A DNA stretch of 56,636 nt, taken from positions 1-56,636 of IMG/VR virus record IMGVR_UViG_3300046167_000031; one strand, written 5' to 3'. The notes under the pieces are model-generated. The model did not search any database. It was not told the origin of the DNA and saw only the letters and a list, made by a program, of their open reading frames with translations. Source of the DNA: a virus. Each line of letters starts with the position of its first letter. Position 1 is the stretch's first letter. Below, one piece after another: positions 44,050-53,098 of the stretch. A program made the position numbers and the translations under genes.

Positions 44050-44263
44050 CTGCGTTAGCTACGTCCTCACGTAATCGTTTAATCTTTCGTAGTACATCTA
44101 TAGCACCCTGTGCTTTATGTACCATTACCATATTCTCAGATTGTTCTAGCACCTTATGGTGCTGGTCTATTATGCTATCCAAATACTTACTGAAGTGGTC
44201 CCATTGGCGGTTGTTGCCCACCAGCGGCTTCAGCTTGTTGAGGAGTTCCTTGTTGTTGTCCAT
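44042..44263 (-). CDS. Small helical protein
   Basis: A 73-residue coiled-coil-like protein (MDNNKELLNKLKPLVGNNR). It overlaps the portal end by 77 bases in another frame. The ATG at 44263 follows GGG...GGTA; an alternative is 44284. Probably a head assembly factor by position. Confidence 0.55.
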   Translation of the reverse strand: MDNNKELLNKLKPLVGNNRQWDHFSKYLDSIIDQHHKVLEQSENMVMVHKAQGAIDVLRKIKRLREDVANADG

Positions 44264-46328
44264 TACCGCTAAATCCCTGTTCACCCGGTACAGGAGCCTG
44301 TCCCATACCTATATTGCCACCACCTGCACCTGTTGGGTCCATTGGGTTAACACCCGCTGGTGCTGCGCCTTCTGGTCCTGCTGCTGGTGCTTGAAACTGT
44401 TTCATAATTTCAGCTTGCAATGCGGCCTCATCCATATTGTTGGTTACTTTGTCGGGGTCTAGTCCCATTGAGTTAGCTATCTCACGAATGATGTATTGGA
44501 ACTTCGCAAACGGTGCTAACGCTGGGACTACTTGCTACTTGCAAGAACTGCATCAATCTTTGACTACGTACCTCTGTAGCCATTAGGCTTTCTGTTCCAC
44601 GTGCCTTAACTTCTAAGTCACCCTTAATCTCTGGGTCAAAGTCAAACTGCATATTAAAACGAAACAGTCCTTCGCCTAATGGACGCAGAAGATAGTCATC
44701 TACATTCTTAATAACTGTTTTAGTGCTGCCTTGTGCCGCACCCATAAGCATAGAGATACCAGAAGCTGTACGGCCCTACACCTGATACACCTGTCTGTCC
44801 ATGTGCAAATGATGGGAAGCCTGTGCTTTCATCTGCCAGTACACGTGCCTTATCAAACAGCATCATATTCTCTTGTGACACGTTAGGAAACTTAGTACCA
44901 AAGATTGCCTGACCCGGTGCGCCACCCTGCCTACGGAATATCTTGCCCGGATAGAGTGACAGGTCTTGACCCGGTACTAGATTGGTTTCATCTACTTCTA
45001 CAATCAAGTTACCTGACAGTACAGCATTGTCTACAGCCATACGCATAAAGCCATTCATCAATGTCTGCGTATCGTCCATGTTTTCAGCGATACCCACACC
45101 AAAGAATGAGTATGGGTTTAGTTCATATGGTGCAGCATGATATGGTATCTTAGCTGGCTTAAATGGATTAAGAACCATACGCAATAGCATACCGTTACAA
45201 ATCCATACATTAGCTTGTAGTTCATCAAACTCTTTTAGTTCTTTTGGGATGTCGATTTCTTGCTCTTCAAGCATTTCGATATCAACCATACCCCAATACT
45301 CAAGAACTTCAAAACGGTCAATGCTTGTCTCAGGTGCATAATCAGAAAGGTCATCTTCCCAATACTTCTTATCATAGTTTTCACCCTGTGCAATTGCGGC
45401 ATCAATTACCTGCGCACGGAAGTATGGACGCTTCTTGAGATTACGTAGCTGTGTACGCGACATCTTGTGACGCTCAATTACGTACTGCGCCTCATCCATG
45501 TTGTTCGCATCTGGGTCAGGATAAAAATTCCAAACTGATACATGAGATACTTGTGGTACTGTTTTAAATAGTGGGTCATAGTTGCCATCCTCATCCCAAT
45601 TAGGATACTCTTTGTCAATAGCAAATGGACCTTTCATTACACCTGTACCAAACAGTGCCATTTCAAATGCAGCATTACGTAAGTGTTTACTTGCACCTGA
45701 CTCATCTAATTGGTCGTGTATTTTCTTTTGCATCTTTTTAGCTGCAATCATTGCAGGGCTAAATGCAATAGCTGTAGGTGTTTTGCCCGGACCTTCTCTT
45801 AGTTTATCTTGTACAGGCTCTAGTTTATTTTGCATAACGCCTAACTTTTCAGATAGACTTACTGCAGTTGAACCCGGCTCTAAATCATTTCCATCACCAG
45901 CAAATCCATATGGACTTACATTTGGGTCTACCTGCATTTGCTCTGGTTCTTTTGGGTCAAAGTGTACATCTTCTACTACACCTTCAGGTAATCCTGTAGG
46001 GTCAATGGATAGAGGAAACTTATTATTAGCAAACAGACACATCAGTAATCTGACCGTAAGCTGCTAGTGTCTTAGTCTTAGTTACTTTAATAAATACGCG
46101 AGATTTCTCAGCTTCAGTAAACTGCACATCATTACTATACAGTCCACGATAATTACGATAAGCACGTAGCCATCTATTCTCATCCTGTTCACGATAATCT
46201 TCAGAACGTAGGTAGCGACTTTGAATAAACGGAATAATAGAAGATACATCTGCGTCTTCTACTACAGTATCATCCGTATCTTCCAATGCAATTGCATCGT
46301 CCTCAATCATCATATCATCTTCGTTCAT
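44187..46328 (-). CDS. Portal / head-tail connector protein, interrupted by three +1 frameshifts
   Basis: Four frames join into a portal of about 712 residues. Pieces: MNEDDMMIEDDAIAL to KTLAAYGQITDV; LFANNKFPLSIDPTG to GQTGVSGVG; RTASGISMLMGAAQGS to VASSPSV; and APFAKFQYIIREIANS to GGQQPPMGPLQ. Breaks are near 46037, 44775 and 44518, each mended by dropping one base. The middle part has the FFGVGIAENMDDTQTLMNGF region typical of podovirus portals. It makes the DNA gate. If the sequence is right, the protein is lost unless translation shifts three times. Confidence 0.75.
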
Positions 46329-46337
46329 AATATATCC

Positions 46338-47897
46338 TTAATATCCAAAGGTTGCGTCTGCAACTGGCATACTATTTCTGGGTCCACCACGAGCATCGTA
46401 GTCAAATATACTAAATCGCGGTCTGCTCATTATACCATACCTTAACGCATCATACAAGTGGTCTTCAGCATTTGTATCCACGTCTTCCGGGTTTTTCTTG
46501 TCCAGCGGTATGGCGGGTAATTGGGACACGACATTTGTGCAAGAATTAAAGAAAACAAGTCTTGGCTCCTCTGTAAATTCGTCTACCTGTAAACGCCTAT
46601 GTATTTCGTTCTTACCTGATATGCGGCTACCACGGCTACGGTCTGACGGTCTCCACCGACAGCCCTTCATAATCATTTGCTCCGCAAGAGAAGGGCCAGT
46701 GTCACCACGCTTGTGCCAAAGAGAACTGTCCAAAACACCATACTTAATATTTCCATCACCAGCCTCTGCATCCAGTATCATATCTGCCAAATCTGTGGCA
46801 AGGACTTTAGATACGTAGAGTTCTCTATATACCACAAGTTGTTCATTAGGTGCAACAGCAAACCAGACAACGCCAGACTTGCTGCCGTAACCGTAATCGC
46901 AAGCCCTAAACTTAACCCAATTACTAGGTATATCAAAAGGCTCAACAACATGAATGTTGCGGTCAAACTCAGTAAAAGCCGCGCCTTCTTTGATGTCCCA
47001 ATCCCCGTCCAAAAGCTGTCTTCGTTGTTGCTCTGGCATAGAGAGAAGCATGGCTTCGTAATCACCTGATTCCGCAAGGTATGGATTATCAGAAAGTCTT
47101 GCGGGTATAAATCTTCTTTTGTATAAAGGTCTTCCAGCCTTTGCGTGTCCTGCTGGGTATCTAAGAACTTCTCCTGTTTCAATATCGGTTGCATCGTAGG
47201 CTCTGTTGTAAGGGGCGGGGTCAATGAACATTTTCTTAACCCAATGATGACCTCTACCGCCGGGGTTGGTCGTAGCCCTCATATAAATTGGCAAATCTGG
47301 TGCAGTGGACCTAAGACGAGACCGCATATAATTCCATGCGTATGGTGTGGCCCATTGTGTTAACTCATCAAATCCTATCCAGCTAAACGCTAGACCCTGA
47401 TAACGCAAGACATCATCATCTCTGTCGAGATAAGACATCCACAACCTTGCCCCAGATGGCGCAGTCCACTGCATCTTTCTTTCTGACCACTTAATACCGG
47501 GCCAGATTTTTGGGTATAACTCCTGCGACTTGAATACGAGTTCTCTTAACTCTTCTGTTGTATGTCGCAAAAGCAACCCACTAAATGCGGGATGCCCCAT
47601 GTAGCGTAGTGGGTCAGAGAGCATAGCATAGGACTTACCCCCGCCAGCACTTCCACCATATAACACCTCTCGTTCCGCTGCAGCTAAGAAGTCTGTCTGT
47701 GGGCCGGGATTAGGTTTAAAGAGTACATTAGCTGTCTCTTCTATAGCCTGTGTTTCGTACTCTATCGGTTGTATCTCAACCGTTGGCTCTTGAACCTGTT
47801 CTTTCTTCTTCAAGGGCTTTCGCTTTGGCGATTGCCTTTTCCGCATATTCTGCCCACTTGCGGATGCTTGTAGCTTGGTTCTTACGTCTTCGCTCAT
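46338..47897 (-). CDS. terL: Terminase large subunit
   Basis: A 519-residue DNA-packaging motor. Walker A is GGSAGGGKS (81-89), Walker B FSWIGFDE with Asp177-Glu178, and ATTNPGGRG the coupling region. The nuclease domain begins near ACDYGYG (about 349) and ends with AEDHLYDALRY (about 491). The N-terminus is Lys/Gln-rich. It cuts and pumps the genome. Its start overlaps the neighbouring gene by about 120 bases. Confidence 0.92.
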   Translation of the reverse strand: MSEDVRTKLQASASGQNMRKRQSPKRKPLKKKEQVQEPTVEIQPIEYETQAIEETANVLFKPNPGPQTDFLAAAEREVLYGGSAGGGKSYAMLSDPLRYMGHPAFSGLLLRHTTEELRELVFKSQELYPKIWPGIKWSERKMQWTAPSGARLWMSYLDRDDDVLRYQGLAFSWIGFDELTQWATPYAWNYMRSRLRSTAPDLPIYMRATTNPGGRGHHWVKKMFIDPAPYNRAYDATDIETGEVLRYPAGHAKAGRPLYKRRFIPARLSDNPYLAESGDYEAMLLSMPEQQRRQLLDGDWDIKEGAAFTEFDRNIHVVEPFDIPSNWVKFRACDYGYGSKSGVVWFAVAPNEQLVVYRELYVSKVLATDLADMILDAEAGDGNIKYGVLDSSLWHKRGDTGPSLAEQMIMKGCRWRPSDRSRGSRISGKNEIHRRLQVDEFTEEPRLVFFNSCTNVVSQLPAIPLDKKNPEDVDTNAEDHLYDALRYGIMSRPRFSIFDYDARGGPRNSMPVADATFGY

Positions 47898-48178
47898 TAG
47901 CTAACCTTTTCCTTAACCCTACATGGGATATGTAGCGGCCTGTCTGTGTACTGAGCCAGTTTGCTACTTCACGATAACTGTATTGATTTACGTGGCTTCT
48001 TGCCTTTCTCAAGTAAATCTAATTCAATCTGTATAGGTTGCAGAAGGTCGGGGTCTGCTTCATCCTGTTTGTATCCGAATGGTACTGTACGTGCAATACG
48101 TGGTATAGCTACCCACTCGTTCTGTTCTTTAATATCTGTTGGCTGTGGTAGCTTCCACTTGCCTATGCTTCTAGTCAT
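47776..48178 (-). CDS. Helix-turn-helix recombinase-like protein, interrupted by one +1 frameshift
   Basis: Two frames join into about 133 residues: RTVPFGYKQDEADPDLLQP to LDLLEK, then ARSHVNQYSYREVANWLSTQTGRYISHVGLRKR. That pair is a unit found in many marine phages upstream of terL, with a HTH-like second half. The break is near 48003 and is mended by dropping one G. It may help DNA recognition for packaging; that role is inferred. Confidence 0.65.
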
Positions 48179-48545
48179 CGTCTTCCACTACAGCTTTAGG
48201 CGGCATAAGCATGACACCACCAGATGCTTCTACGTGCATCTTCTCAGTCTTAACCAAACCTGTGCGGTCAAGTAATTCTTTTGCTGCAGACATCTTATCA
48301 CGAATACCTAGTTCAGTTGGGTCATGCAACCCACCTACCATCGCCATCGCAGCCTTCGGCGCATTACGTGCCATGTACATTTGAGTAGCCTCAAGTATCT
48401 CTTCTTTAAGACCTTTAACAATTTCTGAAGTACTAGAAGTGTCAGCATATCCTGCCAGTTTCTTTGCTTGCACTAAGTCACCGCCAGCTTCTTCAAAGAG
48501 GACGTTGAGTAGTGTCTGTTGTTTGTCGGTGAGTTGTCGTGTCAT
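48171..48545 (-). CDS. Putative terminase small subunit
   Basis: A 124-residue, helical protein (QTLLNVLFEEAGGDLVQAKK and GYADTSSTSEIVKGLK), like the N-terminal DNA-binding HTH domain of small terminases, with an acidic tail. Placed right upstream of terL in the packaging block. It would recognise the packaging start. Confidence 0.65.
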   Translation of the reverse strand: MTRQLTDKQQTLLNVLFEEAGGDLVQAKKLAGYADTSSTSEIVKGLKEEILEATQMYMARNAPKAAMAMVGGLHDPTELGIRDKMSAAKELLDRTGLVKTEKMHVEASGGVMLMPPKAVVEDDD

Positions 48546-48706
48546 TAATCTAATGCCTTCTTAATAAAATTTACTATTCTATACGGGTCAAGAAATTTTG
48601 TTTCTTTCTTTTTCTTACCTTTGTATGTTTGACCTGAAGTACCTGCAGGACGAAATAAACCACCTTCACCTTTATACGTAGATTTGTATGTTTTAGCACC
48701 AGCCAT
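48545..48706 (-). CDS. Small basic protein
   Basis: A 53-residue, Lys-rich protein (MAGAKTYKSTYKGEGGLFRP). It starts right after the lysozyme stop and its stop overlaps the next ATG, so the frame is set at both ends. Function unknown. Confidence 0.6.
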   Translation of the reverse strand: MAGAKTYKSTYKGEGGLFRPAGTSGQTYKGKKKKETKFLDPYRIVNFIKKALD

Positions 48707-49192
48707 CTAAAATTCTCCGTTGTGCATTGCGTTAGCTAACTTAGTGGCCCGTCCTTTTACCTGAGATGCCCACCTACTGTCTAGCATTTCTTTTGCTGCA
48801 GTTGGGTAGTCTTCATCATGGATAGCTGCCCACATCATTTTAAACTTGTTAAGTCTAGGTACACCCATATTGAACGCCATGTCTATGACAATAAGCTGAC
48901 GTACAGCGTCCAGACTGTCCACGCAAGGGTGCGCACGTACCAGTTCCTCTTCGACTATCTGTACGTCATTCTCTGCTAGATAGACCGCATCAGCTTCTGT
49001 GATACCCATTTCATAGACGACATCTATATTGGGTATGTCCATCCACTCTAGTTCTTCTTTAGTTATGCCACGGTCTTCTAGGTTCCTGCCGATACCTATA
49101 GTATCAATTCCTAGTGTATCCTTATACACCTGTAGCCTTAGACCCTCGCTTACTACTAGCTTGTCTATCAGGTCTTGTCGATTGTACTTCAT
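48707..49192 (-). CDS. Phage lysozyme (T4-type, GH24)
   Basis: A 161-residue endolysin. The catalytic triad of T4 lysozyme (Glu11, Asp20, Thr26) lines up as Glu16, Asp25 and Thr31 in SEGLRLQVYKDTLGIDTIG with the same spacing. It hydrolyses peptidoglycan glycan bonds. There is no signal peptide, so release needs a holin; candidates are the two adjacent membrane proteins. Confidence 0.9.
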   Translation of the reverse strand: MKYNRQDLIDKLVVSEGLRLQVYKDTLGIDTIGIGRNLEDRGITKEELEWMDIPNIDVVYEMGITEADAVYLAENDVQIVEEELVRAHPCVDSLDAVRQLIVIDMAFNMGVPRLNKFKMMWAAIHDEDYPTAAKEMLDSRWASQVKGRATKLANAMHNGEF

Positions 49193-49391
49193 TCTCTTTA
49201 CCCTCGTGATTCATCCATACCGCAAATGCACCTGTCATGGCCCCCGTGACTACACTCACTAGTGCCGCTTGTTGACTTGTTGGGTCTTGAAGTGTCATAA
49301 ACCACTCCACTACTCTCCATGCGGATATTGACATCATTAGCATCATTAGTCGTGGAATCAGTTTCCACTCTAGTATCTTCTGTGCTGCCAT
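49122..49391 (-). CDS. Membrane protein next to lysozyme
   Basis: An 89-residue protein with two hydrophobic stretches (about residues 11-31 and 43-60) and a basic, Ser-rich tail. It overlaps the lysozyme gene by 71 bases and abuts the holin-like gene. Could be a holin, antiholin or spanin partner. Confidence 0.55.
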   Translation of the reverse strand: MAAQKILEWKLIPRLMMLMMSISAWRVVEWFMTLQDPTSQQAALVSVVTGAMTGAFAVWMNHEGKENEVQSTRPDRQASSKRGSKATGV

Positions 49392-49775
49392 TATTTTTTA
49401 CCAAAGAATTTTGTCGCACTACGAACTCCAAAAGAAGCCGCAACGATAACTCCAAGTGAGTATTGATACCATTCAGGCATCTCGTTGAGTCTCGCAAATC
49501 CATTTGCTACTACGTCTTCCATGCCGGGTACAAATGCTAGGATAAGTGGGAATACTAAATAGAATAGTCAGCCACTCATCTTTCCACGAGTTAGATGACC
49601 CTTTAGCCATCTCCAAGTCCCAATCAATTTCGCCAGTAGCTTTCTTCTGCATGACTACAGCTTCAGCTTGTGCTTTAGCTACCTTAGTCTGTGCATTAGC
49701 TTTTGTCTGTTCTACTTTGCCTGACATCCATGTGCCAGCTATTTCTGCAATAGGTCCAATAAGTAAATTAAGCAT
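49391..49775 (-). CDS. GTA-type holin (3-TM family), interrupted by one +1 frameshift
   Basis: About 127 residues. The first frame runs MLNLLIGPIAEIAGTWMSGK to DEWLTILFSIP; the second resumes at LILAFVPGMEDVV and continues through EWYQYSLGVIVAASFGVRSA to the end FGKK. The pattern fits the 3-TM holin family known from gene transfer agents. The break near 49557 is mended by dropping one base. Likely forms the membrane hole for the lysozyme. Confidence 0.7.
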
Positions 49776-50017
49776 TAGGTTCCCCGTCTGAACTGTGCGG
49801 TTTTCTTTGATATCGCTTTAGGCTGCTTGACGAATTGCTTACCAGCAGCAGTTCCTTTTCTTTTAGCAGCCGTGGTGGACGCATACTCCGAAGATGAGAG
49901 GGCTTTAATAGCTGATGCCGGAAGATAACGCTCTCCGGTTTGCTTGGAGGGTTTGCCACTCTTGGTTCTCCAGTCTTGCTTAGTCCAGTTCGCTAAACTC
50001 TTTTGAGGTTTTTTCAT
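49775..50017 (-). CDS. DUF5872-like basic protein
   Basis: An 80-residue, Lys/Arg/Ser-rich protein with WTKQDWRTKSGKPSKQTGER, LPASAIKALSSSEYAST and KKTAQFRRGT, the family pattern as I recall it. Basic enough to bind DNA. Likely a small virion protein. Promoter at 50024 lies just upstream. Confidence 0.7.
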   Translation of the reverse strand: MKKPQKSLANWTKQDWRTKSGKPSKQTGERYLPASAIKALSSSEYASTTAAKRKGTAAGKQFVKQPKAISKKTAQFRRGT

Positions 50018-50023
50018 AGTACA

Positions 50024-50052
50024 GTTATACCACTTACGTTTATATTTGTCAA
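50024..50052 (-). promoter_or_regulatory. Promoter before the holin/terminase block
   Basis: On the minus strand TTGACA (50052-50047), a 17-base spacer and TATAAC (50029-50024). It starts the lysis, packaging and head gene block. Confidence 0.7.
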
Positions 50053-50546
50053 GTAAATAATGAATATGTCATGGCAGAGGCTGCAATTGCCCAAAGAAGT
50101 AGACCTATAGCTATAACACCTATTGTACCTACGCCTATACCAATCTTTATATTTTCCATCATTTCGTTATGTTTTTGTATAGCTTCCCGCCTAGCTTTAA
50201 GTGCGGCTTCTCTAGCTTCTTGTATACGCTTCTGCCTTTCAGCTAAGATGCCCTTCCATGTGCCATGACCAAATCTCATGTCTACCATAGTGGCTACTTC
50301 TTGTAATTTTTCTGCTGCTATCTTAGAATCAATAACATCACGTGCTACATGACTTACACCAAACTGGTCTGTTATACCTACGCCAGCTTTTTTAGCACGT
50401 TCCTGTTGTATTTGTTTTTCGCCAGCAAATAGATTATCTATATGTCCAGCTATGTCACTTATATCGTTGGCAGTGTTAATAGCACCCTTAATGCCATCTA
50501 CGGCACTCTTCACAAGTGCTATACCTGCGAGTGTCTCTGCAATCAT
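50049..50546 (-). CDS. Membrane-anchored coiled-coil virion protein
   Basis: A 165-residue protein (MIAETLAGIALVKSAVDGIK) with a central charged coiled coil (AERQKRIQEAREAALKARRE) and a C-terminal transmembrane segment (about residues 139-158). Similar proteins are conserved in marine podoviruses. Role unknown. Confidence 0.65.
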   Translation of the reverse strand: MIAETLAGIALVKSAVDGIKGAINTANDISDIAGHIDNLFAGEKQIQQERAKKAGVGITDQFGVSHVARDVIDSKIAAEKLQEVATMVDMRFGHGTWKGILAERQKRIQEAREAALKARREAIQKHNEMMENIKIGIGVGTIGVIAIGLLLWAIAASAMTYSLFT

Positions 50547-50559
50547 TGTTGGTTGGTTC

Positions 50560-50739
50560 CTACTTGGGTTGGGGTCTACATACTGCAGTTATCTTTTTTC
50601 TTTTACCGCCACCCGCCGGAACAGATTGTTGTCGGGACAATCTCTCAGCAAAGTATAGGCATCTATCCATGTCTACAAACTTTTGTGTTTTGTCTATTAC
50701 ATTTGCACCTAAATATACGTACAGTACAAATACAATCAT
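50560..50739 (-). CDS. Small hypothetical protein
   Basis: A 59-residue protein (MIVFVLYVYLGANVIDKTQK) with a hydrophobic N-terminal stretch (residues 1-12) that may be a signal or anchor, then CLYFAERLS and a basic tail. The ATG overlaps the previous stop by 4 bases. Could be a small lipoprotein-like or spanin-like factor; unproved. Confidence 0.55.
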   Translation of the reverse strand: MIVFVLYVYLGANVIDKTQKFVDMDRCLYFAERLSRQQSVPAGGGKRKKITAVCRPQPK

Positions 50740-50957
50740 TCTACTATACGAACTATATAGCTTGAGCCGTCATCGTTCTTGGATACTTCTACTGTTTTAT
50801 TTTCACAGGAATACCGCACTGTCTGGCTTTTTTTATATAAGTTTCTTTCTATGGTTCTTTTGGCCTTCAAGCACTTTGATATCTTTTCAAATGCCGTATG
50901 TTCAGAAACGTCACCACCCATGTATAAGATAAGTGTTATGGTTTTAATGATTTCCAT
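50736..50957 (-). CDS. Hypothetical protein
   Basis: A 73-residue protein (MEIIKTITLILYMGGDVSEH) with a short N-terminal hydrophobic stretch and a charged body; two Cys are present. It overlaps both neighbours. Not recognised. Confidence 0.55.
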   Translation of the reverse strand: MEIIKTITLILYMGGDVSEHTAFEKISKCLKAKRTIERNLYKKSQTVRYSCENKTVEVSKNDDGSSYIVRIVE

Positions 50958-51342
50958 TTCTTAGTTTCTCTAGGTTTTCTTCTAATGCATTTAGTCGTTT
51001 CTCGTAAAACTCTAATGTTAATTTTTGCTGCTGGTCGTATGGGGCTTTACCTTCATCTATCTGCGTAGCTAAGTCATCCAACTGATTTGACAGATGCTCT
51101 ATCAACATAAACTGTTCGCTGTCTGCTGGGAGACTACCCATGTCACCTCTGGGCCACTTAATACGAAACTCTGTGTTCTGGTCTAAGTCAGACTCCATCA
51201 TTGTGATGTTTGTTTCTATCTGGTTCAAGCGTTCTATGATACCAAAGTATGCCCATGTTGCTACAGATGCAGCAGCCACCATACTTATAATGTTACGTAG
51301 TGGTAACGCAACTTCAGTATTCTCACTTAGCTTTGTAGCCAT
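50944..51342 (-). CDS. Membrane protein with coiled coil
   Basis: A 132-residue protein with one transmembrane segment (about residues 17-36) and a long coiled coil (IIERLNQIETNITMMESDL and NALEENLEKLRNG). This shape fits a spanin or membrane-bound virion protein. Exact role unknown. Confidence 0.6.
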   Translation of the reverse strand: MATKLSENTEVALPLRNIISMVAAASVATWAYFGIIERLNQIETNITMMESDLDQNTEFRIKWPRGDMGSLPADSEQFMLIEHLSNQLDDLATQIDEGKAPYDQQQKLTLEFYEKRLNALEENLEKLRNGNH

Positions 51343-51557
51343 TATTCAATACCTAGCATCCTAGATAGTCCGAATACTTCTAGCAGCATAAAGGTAAAGA
51401 ACAATAGAAGAATGCTACCAGCTATTAGTTTACCGCTAAAGTTTGTTGACCCTATACGAATGGCAATAAACTCATTGCCTAGTATTCGTAGTACAAGTTC
51501 AAAACTGTTTTCGTTGATGCCTATAGATAGAGGTTTTTTATTTTCTTTCTCTTCCAT
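51342..51557 (-). CDS. Single-pass membrane protein
   Basis: A 71-residue protein (MEEKENKKPLSIGINENSFE) with a transmembrane segment at about residues 44-61 (KLIAGSILLLFFTFMLLEVF). The ATG at 51557 follows the Rieske gene's stop; longer versions overlap that gene. Unknown. Confidence 0.55.
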   Translation of the reverse strand: MEEKENKKPLSIGINENSFELVLRILGNEFIAIRIGSTNFSGKLIAGSILLLFFTFMLLEVFGLSRMLGIE

Positions 51558-51558
51558 G

Positions 51559-52641
51559 CTACGCTGCCAAACTTGCTGGGCTGCTTGCTTCAACACCCAT
51601 CCACTTACTCCATTCTGCATAGTAGTGTCTCATCCCTACTTCATCATGTATTGTGCCATTCTCATGTCTGCCATGTAGAATGTTTCTAGGCTCTGTGCCT
51701 TCACGCATCGTTGTACCCTGACCAGCTACTCCTATGAGGTCTTCGTGTAAGTTTCTACCGAATGGCCCCCATATAGAGTTGTGATGCTTAATGCGTGTCT
51801 GTCTTTCCTCTGGCGTATCTTTCTTGAGACCGTAGCCTCTAAACTCAATAAGAACTTTGTTTGGCCCAAGAGGTGTAACACTATCGCTTCTATAAGCACT
51901 ACCCCGTAGATTAAAATTAAATCCGGGGAAAAGGTCAACCATGTACCATTGATTGGGTGGCAAGTTAGGGAAACTAAGTTCTCCTCTATCCTCAAAGCCA
52001 TCGTATTCCTCGTAGTTAACTGTGAAGCTACTGACGTTGACGTGTCCGTTATCAAACGGTATATTTTTTCTAGCAAAGTATTCATCGTTGAATCCAGACA
52101 CACGATTAAAGTAATGCATAAAGTCGTGGTAGAACTCACTGTTAGTATCATGCCACAGCTTGTAGTTAGTGTCTATCACTGCCTTGTGGTAGTGAAACAC
52201 TTCCATCTCTTCCGTGTCAATGGCATCTGCTATACAGTCGAATGCGCCAGCAGTCCACTCATCCACACTCATAGACGGGTTTGTATCTAGGGTAGTCCAG
52301 ACCATACCACCATGTTTTACTTCACACGGTAGTTCAGTCCAGTTACCTGAATGGTAAGTTAGAGATAGGTCATTGCCAGCAGGGGTTTTTACTTTATCTG
52401 TAAGAAATGTCCTGACTACACCATTCTCAAAACGCACAGCTACAACATTCTGCAATGCTATCTGCGTCTTTCTAAAGTCTCCTAAGTTAGGTAATTCACT
52501 TGAGTGACACATAGGAACCCATACTTTAGAGAATATGTTTTCTAGTTCCTGCTCATACAAACTGTGGTCAGAGTATATGAGTGAACTTATGTGTTCTACT
52601 TTAGGTTCTTTAATCCAGTCCTTATGATTACGTGGTGGCAT
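51559..52641 (-). CDS. Rieske-type oxygenase homolog lacking the Rieske cluster
   Basis: A 360-residue protein with the layout of ring-hydroxylating oxygenase alpha subunits. The N-terminal LENIFSKVWVPMCHSSELP and LGDFRKTQIALQNVVAV parts match. The region where CxH and CxxH ligands should bind [2Fe-2S] instead reads TDKVKTPAGNDLSLTYHSGN. The catalytic half keeps NYKLWHDTNSEFYHDFMHYF with candidate iron ligands His172 and His176, and EDLIGVAGQG with Asp301. I recall a methanesulfonate-monooxygenase-like gene in HMO-2011. Reaction unknown. Confidence 0.75.
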   Translation of the reverse strand: MPPRNHKDWIKEPKVEHISSLIYSDHSLYEQELENIFSKVWVPMCHSSELPNLGDFRKTQIALQNVVAVRFENGVVRTFLTDKVKTPAGNDLSLTYHSGNWTELPCEVKHGGMVWTTLDTNPSMSVDEWTAGAFDCIADAIDTEEMEVFHYHKAVIDTNYKLWHDTNSEFYHDFMHYFNRVSGFNDEYFARKNIPFDNGHVNVSSFTVNYEEYDGFEDRGELSFPNLPPNQWYMVDLFPGFNFNLRGSAYRSDSVTPLGPNKVLIEFRGYGLKKDTPEERQTRIKHHNSIWGPFGRNLHEDLIGVAGQGTTMREGTEPRNILHGRHENGTIHDEVGMRHYYAEWSKWMGVEASSPASLAA

Positions 52642-52799
52642 TAAGTATCCTTATCATCCATCTTTACACAGAAGCAACGGTCTTTAGGATTGTTAAAACC
52701 GTGTTCCGTTACAGCTACGTGGCATTTAGAGAGCCATTCCTTTTCGCCGTATAGTTTAACCTGCATGTTATCTGGTGTAGCAATTACTACACAAAACAT
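52641..52799 (-). CDS. Small hypothetical protein
   Basis: A 52-residue protein (MFCVVIATPDNMQVKLYGEK) with Cys-rich end (DRCFCVKMDD). Its stop overlaps the Rieske-like gene's ATG by one base. A longer GTG-started form to 52823 overlaps the upstream gene. Not recognised. Confidence 0.55.
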   Translation of the reverse strand: MFCVVIATPDNMQVKLYGEKEWLSKCHVAVTEHGFNNPKDRCFCVKMDDKDT

Positions 52800-52806
52800 T
52801 AGATAG

Positions 52807-53088
52807 CTAAGATTTGTAGCCACCGCCAGCAGCCTTATATGCTTTAGCTAACATCTGTGCCTTACGTGCAGACCACTGACCCGGATTACCACCCTTGCCA
52901 CCTGCTTTGATACGACTAAACTGTTGCTTCCTCATTCCGGGCTTAGTATAGTTGCCAGCTTCATTAACTCTTGACTTGCTTTTAGGCGCACCCCCTTGCG
53001 AAAGGCTAACCTTTCCAGACGGTTTCGCTTTCGCTCTAGTTTGTGGGGCTTTCTTTTTAGCGGCTGGTTTTTTAGGGACACGTACCAT
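52807..53088 (-). CDS. Basic histone-tail-like phage protein
   Basis: A 93-residue, Lys/Ala/Pro-rich protein (VPKKPAAKKKAPQTRAKAKP) with a conserved-looking GNPGQWSARKAQMLAKAYK end. Basic composition suggests DNA binding in the virion. AGGAGATGG lies upstream. Confidence 0.65.
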   Translation of the reverse strand: MVRVPKKPAAKKKAPQTRAKAKPSGKVSLSQGGAPKSKSRVNEAGNYTKPGMRKQQFSRIKAGGKGGNPGQWSARKAQMLAKAYKAAGGGYKS

Positions 53089-53098
53089 CTCCTATCTC

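Noticed and set aside
36379-49775. Programmed +1 frameshifting as the normal expression mode of portal, tail and holin genes
   Set aside because: Seven sites without a common slippery motif or stimulator, with three in one gene, would give almost no full-length protein. Sequence error or decay is far simpler, though only reads can settle it.
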